DNA from: Bacteroidales bacterium
GTDB lineage: Bacteria > Bacteroidota > Bacteroidia > Bacteroidales > WCHB1-69
Direction of reading: 5' to 3'
NCBI GenBank assembly: GCA_017651425.1
Contig: JAGCCZ010000031.1
Span: 1 to 64,000, forward strand
Length of the DNA stretch: 64,000 nucleotides
This document shows positions 28,692 through 36,687 of this stretch, piece by piece. The position numbers were made by a program, and so were the translations under genes. Under the pieces are notes generated by a model. The model did no database searches. It was not told the origin of the DNA and was given only the letters and a program-made list of their open reading frames with translations. Every line of letters starts with the position of its first letter. Within the stretch, counting starts at the first letter, position 1.

Positions 28692-30188
28692 ATGAATAAA
28701 GTAACCAAAACAACTGGACTGTTAATCGTCATCGCCCTTATGACCTTAGTCTCTTCTTGTAAGAAAGAGACTTCTCCGACAACGGGCTGGAAATACAATG
28801 ACGCAAAGAATGGCGGCTTCGAGGTCGCCCCGTTCGAGGAACAAGCCACAGGCCCCGGCCTGGTGTTCATCGAAGGCGGTACTTTCGTCATGGGTAACAT
28901 GGAAGAGGACGTGATGAAGGATTGGAACAACACGCCCCGCCGCGTGTCCGTCGCCTCTTTCTACATGGATGAGTGCGAGGTCGCCAACGTCGATTACCTC
29001 GAATATCTCTACTGGCTGGAAAGAGTCTTCGTGCCCCAAGACCTGAAAGTGGTCTATGACAACGCCCTTCCCGATGAGAACGTGTGGCGCGACCGTCTCG
29101 GCTACAACGAGCCCGACGTGGAATACTACTTCCGCCACCCCGCCTACAGACACTATCCCGTCGTGGGTGTCAACTGGCTGCAGGCCACCAACTACGCCGC
29201 CTGGCGTACCGACCGTGTGAACGAGCAGATCCTCGTGGACCGCGGCTATGTGGAATTCGCCGAGACCCCGACCGCCGAAGGATACTTCAACACCGACGCC
29301 TACCTGACCTACGAGACCTACGAGGCCGAGGGCGAGAAACGTCTCAAATACATCTCCTCCGGTGAATACCGTAACGTCAAGATGGAAGACGGCATCCTCC
29401 TGCCCAAGTATCGCCTCCCGACCGAGGCCGAATGGGAATACGCCGCCTATGGCTTGGTGGGCAACACCCTCAACGAACGTATCCTCGAACGTAAAGTCTA
29501 TCCGTGGAACGGCCAACAGATCCGTACCGAAGAGAGAAAATATTACGGCGACATCGTCACCAACGTCCGTCGTGGCCGCGGCGACCTCATGGGTGTGGCC
29601 AGCAACCTCAACGACGCCGGATTCAAAACCAAGGAGGTGCGCTCCGATTGGCCCAACGACTACGGCTTGTATCAAATGGCCGGTAATGTCTCCGAATGGG
29701 TCATGGATGTCTATCGTCAAGCTTCCCACGACGACGTGACCGAGTTCAACCCCTTCCGTGGTAACTATTTCGAGACCAAGAAGCTTCTGGAAGACGGTAC
29801 CGTTGCAGAACGTGACAGCGTGGGTAAGATCCCCATGGTTCCCGTTTCCGACTTCAAGAACGACAGACGCCGCAACTACCGTGCCGCCGACAACCGCAAC
29901 TACGCCGATGGAGACTGGCAGTCCCTCCAGAACATGGACGACTGGAAGAAGGCCGTCACCAACACCGAATCCACCGACGTGATGTACCGCAAGGAGATCA
30001 ACACCCCTTACGCATACTCATTGGTTAGCGACCACGCCCGCGTCTATAAGGGCGGTTCCTGGCGCGACATCCCCTATTGGTCCGCCCCCGCCTCCAGACG
30101 TTACCTCGACGAGGACGAAGCCACCGACTATATCGGATTCCGCTGCGCAATGGCCCGCGTGGGCTCCCAAGTCCAAGGAGGAAGATAA
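28692..30188 (+). CDS. gldJ: GldJ/GldK(PorK)-family SUMF1-fold lipoprotein
   Basis: The product is a lipoprotein of 498 residues: the signal sequence ends in LVSSC with the lipidated Cys at 23, and a formylglycine-generating-enzyme (SUMF1) fold fills most of the rest. Family segments are PGLVFIEGGTFVMG, RRVSVASFYMDECEVANVDYLEYLYW, YFRHPAYRHYPVVGVNWLQATNYAAWRTDRVNE, YRLPTEAEWEYAAYG, YQMAGNVSEWVMDVY and GGSWRD. It lacks the copper-binding Cys pair of true SUMF1 and is structural. PorK forms the periplasmic T9SS ring; GldJ is its paralogue and lies beside porU/porV in Flavobacteria, which favours gldJ here. No porL/M/N follows; a hairpin terminator does. Confidence 0.72.
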   Translation: MNKVTKTTGLLIVIALMTLVSSCKKETSPTTGWKYNDAKNGGFEVAPFEEQATGPGLVFIEGGTFVMGNMEEDVMKDWNNTPRRVSVASFYMDECEVANVDYLEYLYWLERVFVPQDLKVVYDNALPDENVWRDRLGYNEPDVEYYFRHPAYRHYPVVGVNWLQATNYAAWRTDRVNEQILVDRGYVEFAETPTAEGYFNTDAYLTYETYEAEGEKRLKYISSGEYRNVKMEDGILLPKYRLPTEAEWEYAAYGLVGNTLNERILERKVYPWNGQQIRTEERKYYGDIVTNVRRGRGDLMGVASNLNDAGFKTKEVRSDWPNDYGLYQMAGNVSEWVMDVYRQASHDDVTEFNPFRGNYFETKKLLEDGTVAERDSVGKIPMVPVSDFKNDRRRNYRAADNRNYADGDWQSLQNMDDWKKAVTNTESTDVMYRKEINTPYAYSLVSDHARVYKGGSWRDIPYWSAPASRRYLDEDEATDYIGFRCAMARVGSQVQGGR

Positions 30189-30205
30189 TACTATATAGTA
30201 TATTA

Positions 30206-30254
30206 CTTAACAATAAACCCCAAAAGTCGATGACTTTTGGGGTTTATTGTTAAG
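30206..30254. terminator. 23-bp perfect hairpin, bidirectional terminator
   Basis: Arms 30206-30228 and 30232-30254 are perfect reverse complements around a three-base loop. The core CCCCAAAAG/CTTTTGGGG is flanked by AT-rich arms. It lies between convergent genes (gldJ-like and the META lipoprotein) and can serve both, although its outer arms are AT-rich rather than a clean T-run. Confidence 0.8.
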
Positions 30255-30266
30255 AGCAGCAGTCAA

Positions 30267-30716
30267 TTATTCATCAAGAACCTTGCCGCTGTCCTTGAAA
30301 CGGAAAATCTCAGTTTTGTCGGCATAGATGATCAATGTGCTGTCTTTGATGCTGAACGAGGTGATGTTTTCCCTCAATCCCTTTATGAACAGACGTTCCA
30401 TGTCCATCTGCGGACAGAGTTTCTTCGAGGCGCTGGTGAGTTCCATTTGAAGTTTCTGCTTCTTTTGATAGTACGTGCCGAAGAAGATGTTGCAGCCCAA
30501 ATATCCATTGGTGTTGCCGTCTTCCTGGAAAATGATGTACGGTTGCGCCATGGCGGTGCCAGGATCAATGGGTTTGCCATACAAGGCTTCTAATTGCCAC
30601 TGAGTGTCAACCAAGGAACTGGTTTTGCCTTGGGCGGCCTTCTTGGTGGTTTTACAACCAAAGAAGACAAGGACTAGACTGGCCGCGATGGCCAAAATGA
30701 GTAATTTCTTTGTCAT
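30267..30716 (-). CDS. META-domain lipoprotein
   Basis: The 149-residue product has a lipoprotein signal ending VFFGC (Cys21). A META/HslJ domain follows: LVDTQWQLEALYGKPI, then YIIFQEDGNTNGYLGCNIFFGTYY, which matches the 'F...gr..G..GCN.. .g.Y' core of the family, then LCPQMDMERLFIKGL and LIIYADKTEIFRF. META proteins are linked to motility, heat or novobiocin resistance in Enterobacteria, but no biochemical role is fixed. Its start overlaps the engB stop by four bases, so it is probably translated together with engB. Confidence 0.8.
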   Translation of the reverse strand: MTKKLLILAIAASLVLVFFGCKTTKKAAQGKTSSLVDTQWQLEALYGKPIDPGTAMAQPYIIFQEDGNTNGYLGCNIFFGTYYQKKQKLQMELTSASKKLCPQMDMERLFIKGLRENITSFSIKDSTLIIYADKTEIFRFKDSGKVLDE

Positions 30717-31327
30717 GATTCAGGATTATTATGAAACTGAAGGTTAATATTTTCTATATAACTGAGAATTTCCTCCTTGCCCTTGCCGGTCTCGGCCGAC
30801 GACAACATACGGTACGGCATCTCCTCCCACTCCTCCGCCAACCTGTTGTAGAACTTCTGGACATTGCTCTGCACTTTCCCCTGCGAGACTTTGTCCGTTT
30901 TGGTGAAGATAATGGAGAACGGGACTCCTTTTTCACCCAAGCCCGCAATGAATTCCAAGTCTATTTTCTGAGGCTCAAGCCGGGAGTCGATGAGGACAAA
31001 GACCACTTGCAGGTTTTCGCGCGACACCAGATAGTCGTCAATCATCTTTTTCCACTTGTCGCGCATAGCTTTGGAGATGGAGGCATAGCCATAGCCCGGC
31101 AAATCCACCAAATACCACTCCCTGTTAATAAGAAAATGGTTGATGGTTTGTGTTTTACCGGGTTTGGAAGAGGTTTTGGCCAATTTTTTATTGTTGACCA
31201 ACATATTGATAAGGGAGGATTTGCCGACATTGGAACGTCCGATGAAGGCATATTCCGGCATCGTCGGAGGTGGACATTTACGCCAGTCCACCACACTTTG
31301 CATAAAAATTGCATTTTTGATAATCAT
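30713..31327 (-). CDS. engB: Ribosome biogenesis GTPase EngB (YihA/YsxC)
   Basis: A small essential GTPase for late large-subunit assembly. The 204 residues match the family. G1 GRSNVGKSSLIN is at about residues 30-41, the G2 Thr lies in GKTQTINHF, G3 is DLPGYGYA and G4 TKTDK. The N-terminal AIFMQSVVDWRKCPPPTMPEYAFIG is typical of Bacteroidota EngB. It lies two bases downstream of the EnvC-like gene and overlaps the META lipoprotein gene, forming a compact operon. Confidence 0.96.
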   Translation of the reverse strand: MIIKNAIFMQSVVDWRKCPPPTMPEYAFIGRSNVGKSSLINMLVNNKKLAKTSSKPGKTQTINHFLINREWYLVDLPGYGYASISKAMRDKWKKMIDDYLVSRENLQVVFVLIDSRLEPQKIDLEFIAGLGEKGVPFSIIFTKTDKVSQGKVQSNVQKFYNRLAEEWEEMPYRMLSSAETGKGKEEILSYIENINLQFHNNPES

Positions 31328-31329
31328 AG

Positions 31330-32646
31330 CTATCGTCTGGCCAGCCAGGAGTTCGGATTGAGATATGAATCGTTCTTCCAGATCTCGAAATGGAGCTCGT
31401 AAGTGTTGGAAGTGGCACTCTTGGCCACGGTGCCAATGGTCTGTTTGGTGGAAACCTTGGCGCCTTTTTTCACACTGACAGTCGCCAAGTTCTGATAGAC
31501 GCTGATATACTCGCCGTGGCGGATGATGACGACCTTGGTGCCCATGACATCCATGACGGCAGTAACCTCGCCTTGATAAACAGCCCGGACGGGGGCACCG
31601 GCGTCGGTCATGATGTCGATGCCACGGTTCTCAATCATCACAGAGGGGACGTCTGGATGGGCATAGTTGCCGAAATCGCCCACTTTGGCGCCCTTGGCCA
31701 CAGGCCAGGGCAGGCTGCCCTTGTTGCTGACAAAGGAGTTGTTCAACGTCCTCTCCTCCGGGGTGAGGGCAATGGTGGCCGTTGCCCGCGGGTTTGCGGC
31801 GGTTGACGTAGAACTGGAAGCGGCGGGTTTTGACGTGTTGCTGCTTGTGCTTGCCGCCTTGTTCTTGGCTTCAGCGGCACGCTTGGCGTTGGCTGCAGCT
31901 ATCTCCGCCTGTATGGCCTTCTTGATGGCCACGTCTATATTCTTACGCTGCCGCTGCTTCTCCTCCAATTGGGCCTTGAGCTGGGTTGATTGTTTCTTGA
32001 GCTGCTCGGAACTTTTAGTCTTCGCACGACGGTCGCTTTCCAACTTCTTGATCTCACTCTCCTTCCCGGAAAGCAAATTGAGTTTTTCTTGCTTCATGGC
32101 AATGATCTGCTCATTCTTCTCCTTCAACTCGGCCTGGGTTTGCGCAATCTTGTCGGCTTGTGTACGGACATTTTCCGAAAAGATGGTGTAAAAACGCAGC
32201 CGGCGGAACATCTGGGAAAAATCATCCGCCGCCAGAATAAACGTCACCTTGTCCATCAACTTGCGGTTGCGGTAAGCCATATAGACCACCTGCGCATAAT
32301 CCGCCTTCATGTAATCCAGCTTCTTTTGCAGATTGAGGATCTCCTGCTGGTTCTGCTCCTGCTCTTCCTCCATCCGGATGATCTCTTGATTAAGTGTTGT
32401 GATCAATTTCTCGCGATTGGAAATTTGCTGACGCAGCACGGCAATCTGCTGCAACGAGGCCTTCTGGTTCTTCTCGTTCTTCTTAATCAGACTCTGCGTG
32501 TTGGCGATCTCTTTCTCGATTTTCTGCTTGTCCTTCTTCAATTGCGAACTGGTTTTCTGCGCATCGGCGGAAGGAATAACAAGCACACCCCACAGCAGAA
32601 ACACCATGAGAGCTGTTTTCCATATATTTTTCTGGGAAAATTTCAT
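31330..32646 (-). CDS. EnvC/NlpD-like murein hydrolase activator with degenerate LytM domain
   Basis: The 438-residue product has a signal peptide (to PSADA/QKT), a long coiled coil (about residues 33-255, rich in K/E/Q), a low-complexity Ala/Ser/Thr linker and a C-terminal M23 fold (about 312-438). The zinc and catalytic residues are mostly lost: the H-x-G-x-D motif reads NRGID (Asn340), the YAHL motif reads YQNL, and the HxH motif reads ELH (Glu417). This matches EnvC, which does not cut peptidoglycan itself but activates amidases at the division septum. It is upstream of engB and has its own -7 box 20 bases before the ATG. Confidence 0.88.
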   Translation of the reverse strand: MKFSQKNIWKTALMVFLLWGVLVIPSADAQKTSSQLKKDKQKIEKEIANTQSLIKKNEKNQKASLQQIAVLRQQISNREKLITTLNQEIIRMEEEQEQNQQEILNLQKKLDYMKADYAQVVYMAYRNRKLMDKVTFILAADDFSQMFRRLRFYTIFSENVRTQADKIAQTQAELKEKNEQIIAMKQEKLNLLSGKESEIKKLESDRRAKTKSSEQLKKQSTQLKAQLEEKQRQRKNIDVAIKKAIQAEIAAANAKRAAEAKNKAASTSSNTSKPAASSSTSTAANPRATATIALTPEERTLNNSFVSNKGSLPWPVAKGAKVGDFGNYAHPDVPSVMIENRGIDIMTDAGAPVRAVYQGEVTAVMDVMGTKVVIIRHGEYISVYQNLATVSVKKGAKVSTKQTIGTVAKSATSNTYELHFEIWKNDSYLNPNSWLARR

Positions 32647-32665
32647 ATTACACCGTTTTAACTTG

Positions 32666-32673
32666 CAAAAATA
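32666..32673 (-). promoter_or_regulatory. -7 box for the EnvC-like/engB/META operon
   Basis: TATTTTTG followed by CAAG on the minus strand, 20 bases before the ATG at 32646. Confidence 0.65.
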
Positions 32674-32824
32674 GTCTATTTACTTGGAGTAGTAAAATGA
32701 CAATCACTTTTTTATGAACGGAGTGTTGTTGATTTTATTCTGCAAGATGCCCAATTATATCATTCTTTCATAAAACATTCCCGCACCCGTTATCATCCAT
32801 TCATCCAAGCAGACTGACGTATCA

Positions 32825-33175
32825 TCAGAACACGATGGGCAGCAGCAGTTCCACAATGAGGGCGGTGAGCACCGCCACGAGGGCAACACGCACCAATCCG
32901 CGGTCTTTCCAGGCTAAGACGATGGCGACCATGGTGGCTACGGCGGCGGAGACGAAATGCGGTGACGTTGCGCCGGCAGGCGTGGTCGAATACAACACAT
33001 CGGGGAACGTCATGGCCGACAGCACACAGAAGGGAATGTAATAGAGGAAGTCCTGTATCCACTCGTTGTCCATTTTCCGGCGCACAAAACCAATCGGGAT
33101 GACACGGATAAGGTAGGTGGTGAGAGCCATGATGAGCATGGCGATGGCGACGTTCTGGAGACTACACATGGGCAC
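32825..33175 (-). CDS. azlD: AzlD-family branched-chain amino acid transport subunit
   Basis: The 116-residue product has about four membrane helices and the family motif ALTTYLIRVIPIGFVRRKM near the start, followed by FLYYIPFCVLSAMTFPDVLY. AzlD is the small partner of AzlC in branched-chain amino acid (and analogue) efflux. The start lies 14 bases inside the azlC gene, so the two are translationally coupled. Confidence 0.9.
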   Translation of the reverse strand: MPMCSLQNVAIAMLIMALTTYLIRVIPIGFVRRKMDNEWIQDFLYYIPFCVLSAMTFPDVLYSTTPAGATSPHFVSAAVATMVAIVLAWKDRGLVRVALVAVLTALIVELLLPIVF

Positions 33176-33899
33176 CTCCTTTCAACATGCGGCGACGGAA
33201 CCGCTTGATTTCCTTGATAGAGGCACAGATGGCGGCACCCAAGATGGCAGCCACGATGATGGCCCAGCCGCCGCCACCGCTCTTGGAAAGCACGTTGAGA
33301 CCCGGCACATACTTGAAGAAGCAGGAGAGCAGCGCCGACACAACCACGGCGATGGCCACCTTGCGACCCTTGCGCGCCGGCGGGATAATGATGGCGATAA
33401 ACATACAGTAGAGCGCAATGCCGAAACAGCCTTGCAACATCGGGCTAAGCAAGCTCGAGGCCACGGCACCCAGCAATGTACCCAAAGTCCAACCTGCAAT
33501 CGGTGTGGTCATCAAGCCCCCGAAAAAGGGGAAACTCACGTCGTCCTTTTCCATGGCCGCCAAGGCAAAAACCTCATCGGTAATGCAAAAAGCCATGATG
33601 GCGCGCTTGTAGAAGGGCATATCGGAGGCCACCTTCTGCGACAGCGACAGCGACATCAGCATATAGCGCAAATTGATGACAAAAGTGGTGATGACCAGCT
33701 CTATGTAGGGCGCGCCCCCCTCAATGAGCCGTATGCCAGCGAACTGTCCCGCCGAAGCCATGTTGGTCATCGATATAATGGTGGCTTCCAACGGATTAAA
33801 GCCCATTTTCACAGCTATCAACCCGAAGGTGAAAGAGACGGGAATGTAACCCAAACAGATCGGAAATCCCTTTTTTAAACCTCTAACAAACTCACTCAT
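33162..33899 (-). CDS. azlC: AzlC-family branched-chain amino acid permease
   Basis: A 245-residue inner-membrane protein with seven or eight helices. The family opening FVRGLKKGFPICLGYIPVSFTFGLIAVKMGFNPLEATIISMTNMASAGQFAG is very characteristic, with TTFVINLRYMLMSLSLSQKV following. It works with AzlD as an exporter of branched-chain amino acids. The promoter lies 30 bases upstream and no local regulator (Lrp/AzlB) is seen. Confidence 0.93.
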   Translation of the reverse strand: MSEFVRGLKKGFPICLGYIPVSFTFGLIAVKMGFNPLEATIISMTNMASAGQFAGIRLIEGGAPYIELVITTFVINLRYMLMSLSLSQKVASDMPFYKRAIMAFCITDEVFALAAMEKDDVSFPFFGGLMTTPIAGWTLGTLLGAVASSLLSPMLQGCFGIALYCMFIAIIIPPARKGRKVAIAVVVSALLSCFFKYVPGLNVLSKSGGGGWAIIVAAILGAAICASIKEIKRFRRRMLKGGAHV

Positions 33900-33928
33900 A
33901 AATCTTTGCCACTTTCCAAAAACGGCAG

Positions 33929-33936
33929 CAAAGATA
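33929..33936 (-). promoter_or_regulatory. -7 box for azlCD
   Basis: TATCTTTG followed by CTGCC on the minus strand, 30 bases before the azlC ATG. Confidence 0.7.
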
Positions 33937-33962
33937 GTAAAAAAAGGGACAAGGAAAAAGGA

Positions 33963-35528
33963 TCATTGTATTTCAGACATCGACACAATCGACACTGCGG
34001 TTTTCAGGCCGTCGATGGCGGCGCTGACAATACCACCCGCGTAGCCTGCACCCTCGCCCATGGGATATATGCCGGGAATGCCGCACTGCCTGTTTTCGCC
34101 ACGCAGGATGCGCACAGGAGAAGACGAGCGAGTCTCCACGCCAGTGAGCACAGCGTCGGGATCAGCGAAACCTTTGAGCTTCCTGTCCAGCTGCGGGATG
34201 GCTTGGCGCAAAGCATCAACCACATAGTCGGGGAGGCAGCGGCCGAGATCGCAGAAGAAAACCCCATGCGGATAGGAGGGCTTGACACTGCGATAGCGGT
34301 CGGCAATCTTGCCGGCCAAAAATTCGCCCACAAGGTTGCCCGGGGCGCGGTAGTCGCCCGCAATCCCGAAAGCGGCACGCTCGTACCGCTCTTGGTAGTC
34401 CAACCCATCAAGGGGGCTTCCCTTGAGATAGTCATCAGGATGCACACTGACAAGCAGGGCACTGTTGGCATTGGCCTTGTCGCGGCTACGCTCACTCATG
34501 CCGTTGGTGACAATGGTGCCCTCCTCGCTGGCGGAGGCCATCACCGTGCCGCCGGGACACATGCAGAAGGTATAGACCCCGCGGTCGCCAAGGTGAACAA
34601 CCCCCTTGTAGGAGGCAGGTGGCAGAATGCGCGCCGCTTCCCCGTATTGCATGCGGTTGACACGTCGCTGCTGGTGCTCGATGCGCACGCCCATGGAGAA
34701 AGCCTTGGCTTCCATGGCCAGCCCCCTGTCGTAGAGATGCCGGATGGTGTCGCGGGCGGAGTGTCCCAAGCCCAAGAGCAAATGCCGGGTGAGGAACCGC
34801 TCCCCCGTGTTGCAAGTGACCAGCAAGGCTCCATTGCTTTGCTGGAAGTCGGTAAACGTGGTGTTGAAGTGGAACTCACCGCCCAAGGATTCGATTTCGA
34901 GGCGGATATTGCGGACCACACGTTCCAGGTAGTCGGTGCCCACATGCGGATTTTGCATATAGAGCACATCCTCGTCGGCCCCGTGTTTGTAGAACTCCTC
35001 CAGCACAAAGCGGTTGTACTCGCCATGGACATTGGTATTGAGTTTGCCATCGGAGAAGGTGCCGGCACCGCCTTCGCCAAACTGCACGTTGCAGTTCGGG
35101 TCCAGCTTCTTGTCATGGAGAAAGATCTCCACAGCCCGCTTGCGTTCCTCGATGCGCGCGCCCCGCTCAATGACGATGGGCCGCGCCTGGCAACGCGCCA
35201 AGTAGAGGGCGGCGAACATGCCCGCCGGGCCGAAGCCTACCACAACGGGACGATGCTCGCCCTGCCACGCAGGGTACTCCATCACAGGCTTTTCAGGCCA
35301 CTCCGTCACATTGGCATCCGACAACAAATACTTATATCTGTCCGGAAGCGTCAGTCCCACCTGGTAATCGAAGATGACGCGGTTTTTCTTGCGGGCATCA
35401 ATGGCCTGGCGCAGGATGCGGAGACCACGCAGATCTTCCACTTGAATGCCGAACTGCCGATTTATCGCAATCTCCAATCCGTCCTTACTGCCGACGGGGA
35501 TTCGTATGTTCGAGAGTTTTATTTTCAT
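33963..35528 (-). CDS. FAD-dependent dehydrogenase, COG2509 family
   Basis: The 521-residue product carries an FAD-binding Rossmann motif VVVGFGPAGMFAALYLAR at about residue 92-109. Before it is an N-terminal domain of roughly 85 residues typical of COG2509 (VGSKDGLEIAINRQFGIQ...LRILRQAIDARKKNRVIFDYQV). Further on are NVQFGEGGAGTFSDGKLNT, CPGGTVMASASEEGTIVTNGMS and YPMGEGAGYAGGIVSAAIDGLKTA, which bind FAD in this family. The substrate is unknown. It is the last gene of the rfbB-MBOAT-AlgJ-like block (5-base gap), but this may be chance packing rather than shared function. Confidence 0.88.
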   Translation of the reverse strand: MKIKLSNIRIPVGSKDGLEIAINRQFGIQVEDLRGLRILRQAIDARKKNRVIFDYQVGLTLPDRYKYLLSDANVTEWPEKPVMEYPAWQGEHRPVVVGFGPAGMFAALYLARCQARPIVIERGARIEERKRAVEIFLHDKKLDPNCNVQFGEGGAGTFSDGKLNTNVHGEYNRFVLEEFYKHGADEDVLYMQNPHVGTDYLERVVRNIRLEIESLGGEFHFNTTFTDFQQSNGALLVTCNTGERFLTRHLLLGLGHSARDTIRHLYDRGLAMEAKAFSMGVRIEHQQRRVNRMQYGEAARILPPASYKGVVHLGDRGVYTFCMCPGGTVMASASEEGTIVTNGMSERSRDKANANSALLVSVHPDDYLKGSPLDGLDYQERYERAAFGIAGDYRAPGNLVGEFLAGKIADRYRSVKPSYPHGVFFCDLGRCLPDYVVDALRQAIPQLDRKLKGFADPDAVLTGVETRSSSPVRILRGENRQCGIPGIYPMGEGAGYAGGIVSAAIDGLKTAVSIVSMSEIQ

Positions 35529-35533
35529 TAGAA

Positions 35534-36685
35534 TTATAATGTCTTGAGTATATTGCGGATATGCGGTTCATAAATCATCAGCACCACAATATCGGGATTC
35601 ACTTGGCGGATAATGTCATAATTGGCACCGTATTTCCATGCATCGAATATGAAGAGCGATTCATGGAAATATGGCGTGACAAAGGGAATGATATTGTTGC
35701 AATAGGAGTCGCGGATGAACAGAATCTTCGGATGGTTGGTGCGGTTGGTGCGGAATTGTTTCTCATATTCATGCGGATAGACAAACCTTTCAGTTGGAAT
35801 GAAGTCCTGTACGGTGTCTTCTACTGAAGCAAAATCAACGGTATCTGTGTAAACAACAGCATATTCCCAATCTTTTTGGTATTTTGGGGAATTTCCACGT
35901 ATGGATATCCAGGAGTACAGGTTCCCGTCACTACGGATGTAAGGGATGAGGGTGAAATCCTGTTTTATAGAAAATGGCAGCAAGGGAAAGTCTTTGGAGA
36001 GGGTCTCCATGATTTTTTCAGCTCCATACGAAGCGCCAAGCGAATTCCAATGATTGTCGTTCTTGCGATACAGTAGCGTATCCCCTTTATGTTTGAGGAG
36101 GGTGGATTTGAGGTAGGCGAGCGGGATCTTCGGCGCACGCTCGTGCATCACCCGGCAGAATTTCTCGGTAGCCGTCTCCGAGGTCCGTTGCAAACAAGGA
36201 GGCAGGTATTCCGAATAAATCTCATACGAAGTTGGGGCGAGGAATATGTAGTAACGGATGCCCATCTTCTGAAGAGTTTCAAAACGTCGGGCCAGCTCGT
36301 CCGCCACAAGGCCCATCTGCTCCTCTGTAAACACAAGGGTTCCCTCATAGAGCTCTTTCTCTTCCTTGCCACAAAACAAGAAATCATCTTCCCCGATGAT
36401 TACGGCGGGTGTAGGCGACTGGTGATTGTATTGGGAATAAAGGAAATAGGCATCTAAAAATTTGTCTCTGAAAGGAAAATGGTCATTGAAGTAGAGATCG
36501 AACTGGGCAGGGAATTTGTCCAACTGAGCAGGGTTCGGTGATGGAAAAGCAACCAAGGTCCTGTTCTCCCGTTGGCTTTTGGTCGACTGATTGCGATGGC
36601 ACACCAGATGAAAGGCCGGAAATGCCAGCATGCATACGAACAGGATGACGGTGAGGATAATATAGGGATTCTGGCGCTCTTTCAT
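35534..36685 (-). CDS. AlgJ/AlgX-like SGNH-fold O-acetylation partner
   Basis: The 383-residue product has one N-terminal membrane anchor (YIILTVILFVCMLAFPAFHLV) and an extracytoplasmic AlgX/AlgJ-type domain. Family marks are ENRTLVAFPSP, YFNDHFPFRDKFLDAYFLYSQY, the catalytic-type RKNDNHWNSLGASYGAEKIM (the D-x-H-W motif with His and Asn) and IRDSYCNNIIPFVTPYF, the GDS-like Ser block. Such proteins take acetyl groups moved across the membrane by an MBOAT protein and place them on a polysaccharide. The MBOAT gene lies two bases upstream. The start at 36685 opens directly on the anchor. Confidence 0.82.
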   Translation of the reverse strand: MKERQNPYIILTVILFVCMLAFPAFHLVCHRNQSTKSQRENRTLVAFPSPNPAQLDKFPAQFDLYFNDHFPFRDKFLDAYFLYSQYNHQSPTPAVIIGEDDFLFCGKEEKELYEGTLVFTEEQMGLVADELARRFETLQKMGIRYYIFLAPTSYEIYSEYLPPCLQRTSETATEKFCRVMHERAPKIPLAYLKSTLLKHKGDTLLYRKNDNHWNSLGASYGAEKIMETLSKDFPLLPFSIKQDFTLIPYIRSDGNLYSWISIRGNSPKYQKDWEYAVVYTDTVDFASVEDTVQDFIPTERFVYPHEYEKQFRTNRTNHPKILFIRDSYCNNIIPFVTPYFHESLFIFDAWKYGANYDIIRQVNPDIVVLMIYEPHIRNILKTL

Positions 36686-36687
36686 GG

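Noticed and set aside
33906..35531. 541-codon plus-strand open frame
   Set aside because: Mirror of the COG2509 flavoprotein gene, which has an FAD motif and family segments.
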